The position numbers and the translations under genes are program-made. The notes beneath the pieces are model-generated. The model was not told the origin of the DNA. It saw only the letters and a list, made by a program, of their open reading frames with translations, and did no database searches. DNA of 64,000 nt from Nocardioides sp. Soil774 (GTDB lineage Bacteria; Actinomycetota; Actinomycetes; Propionibacteriales; Nocardioidaceae): assembly GCF_001428125.1 (NCBI RefSeq), contig NZ_LMSM01000006.1:420269-484268 (forward strand), given 5' to 3'. Shown piece by piece: positions 63,653-64,000 of the stretch. How positions within the stretch are numbered: position 1 is the first letter of the stretch; every line of letters begins with the position of its first letter.

Positions 63653-64000
63653 TGCGCGCTCCAGCCCGTGAAGGACCTCTCCGACCGCGTCCGCCACACC
63701 GCCTACGAACACCCCGAGTCACTGCGTGACCAGATCAACCTCATCACCGGCGGCGACTACTGGCCCTACGCCACCTCCACCAGCCGCCACGTCGACCTCG
63801 ACCACCCGGTCCCCTACGACCACGGCGACGACTCCCGAGAACCTCCGCCGGACCAGACCGGCTCCCACAACTCCGGCCCCCTCGGCCGACGACACCACCG
63901 CTGGAAGACCCACGCGGGCTACCAGTCACGCCAGTGCGGCGAAGGCCGCTACGTCTGGCTCACCCCCCACGGCCTGGGCTTCCTCGTCGACCACACCGGC
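63653..64000 (+). pseudogene. 3' remnant of a DUF222/13E12-type HNH endonuclease gene
   Basis: An open frame begins after a TGA at 63650-63652 and runs off the window. It encodes the end of an HNH nuclease: RHVDLDHPVPYDHG (His-Asp-His core), then PPDQTGSHNSGPLGRRHHRW (metal-binding HH), and YVWLTPHGLGFLVDHTG, the usual ending of actinobacterial 13E12/DUF222 proteins. The N-terminal DUF222 domain of some 300 residues is missing, and no start or ribosome site is evident, so this is probably a decayed or recombined copy. The stop lies beyond the window. Confidence 0.7.

Overview
The window is about 64 kb of very GC-rich DNA with dense, mostly four-base-overlapping genes and many GTG starts. Gene content and order point to a high-GC actinobacterium, most likely Nocardioidaceae (Nocardioides or a close relative); this is inferred from gene order and protein character, not from a search. 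It looks chromosomal: a conserved housekeeping backbone interrupted by accessory metabolic genes. No insertion sequence, prophage or CRISPR array is visible.

Region 1 (1-9391) is a type VII (ESX-like) secretion locus. eccC runs leftwards off the window. Divergent from it are an eccD gene, two WXG100 substrate genes, a second eccD gene, eccB and the mycosin protease mycP. Two different EccD-like membrane proteins bracket the WXG100 pair, and no eccE is seen. Region 2 (9440-11859) has a mannose-1-phosphate guanylyltransferase and a UDP-GlcNAc 2-epimerase-like enzyme. Region 3 (11877-19253) is core information and amino acid metabolism: tRNA-Ser, SRP RNA, dnaX, ybaB, recR, a DUF5063 gene, ask (with an internal start for a beta subunit), asd, a membrane protein and tRNA-Pro.

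Region 4 (about 20004-51738) is a block I recognise as the order of Mycobacterium tuberculosis Rv3683 back to Rv3667: metallophosphoesterase, ponA2-like PBP, whiB4, two ArsA-like ATPases, a 51-residue DUF4177 protein, a Rid protein, a metallo-beta-lactamase-fold hydrolase, crp, nth, a thioredoxin-like lipoprotein, a CoA-type NUDIX enzyme, marP, a holin-like membrane protein and acs. About 12 kb of accessory genes (26575-38977) sits inside this block: a CoA transferase, a sulfonate-type ABC importer with several flavin-dependent monooxygenases and an aldo/keto reductase, an Old Yellow Enzyme and an MFS exporter. A second small insertion between the hydrolase and crp carries a SigE-family sigma factor and a membrane-anchored partner.

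Region 5 (49771-56731) handles acetate (acs, actP, DUF485), a PAP2 phosphatase, an epimerase and a cold-shock protein. Region 6 (56985-61942) is nitrate assimilation: a NarK transporter, a molybdopterin nitrate reductase and a flavoprotein electron donor; no nitrite reductase is present here. The right edge has three small poorly characterised genes and the 3' remnant of a DUF222/13E12-type HNH endonuclease gene that continues beyond the window.

Strong inverted repeats separate several transcription units and are listed individually.
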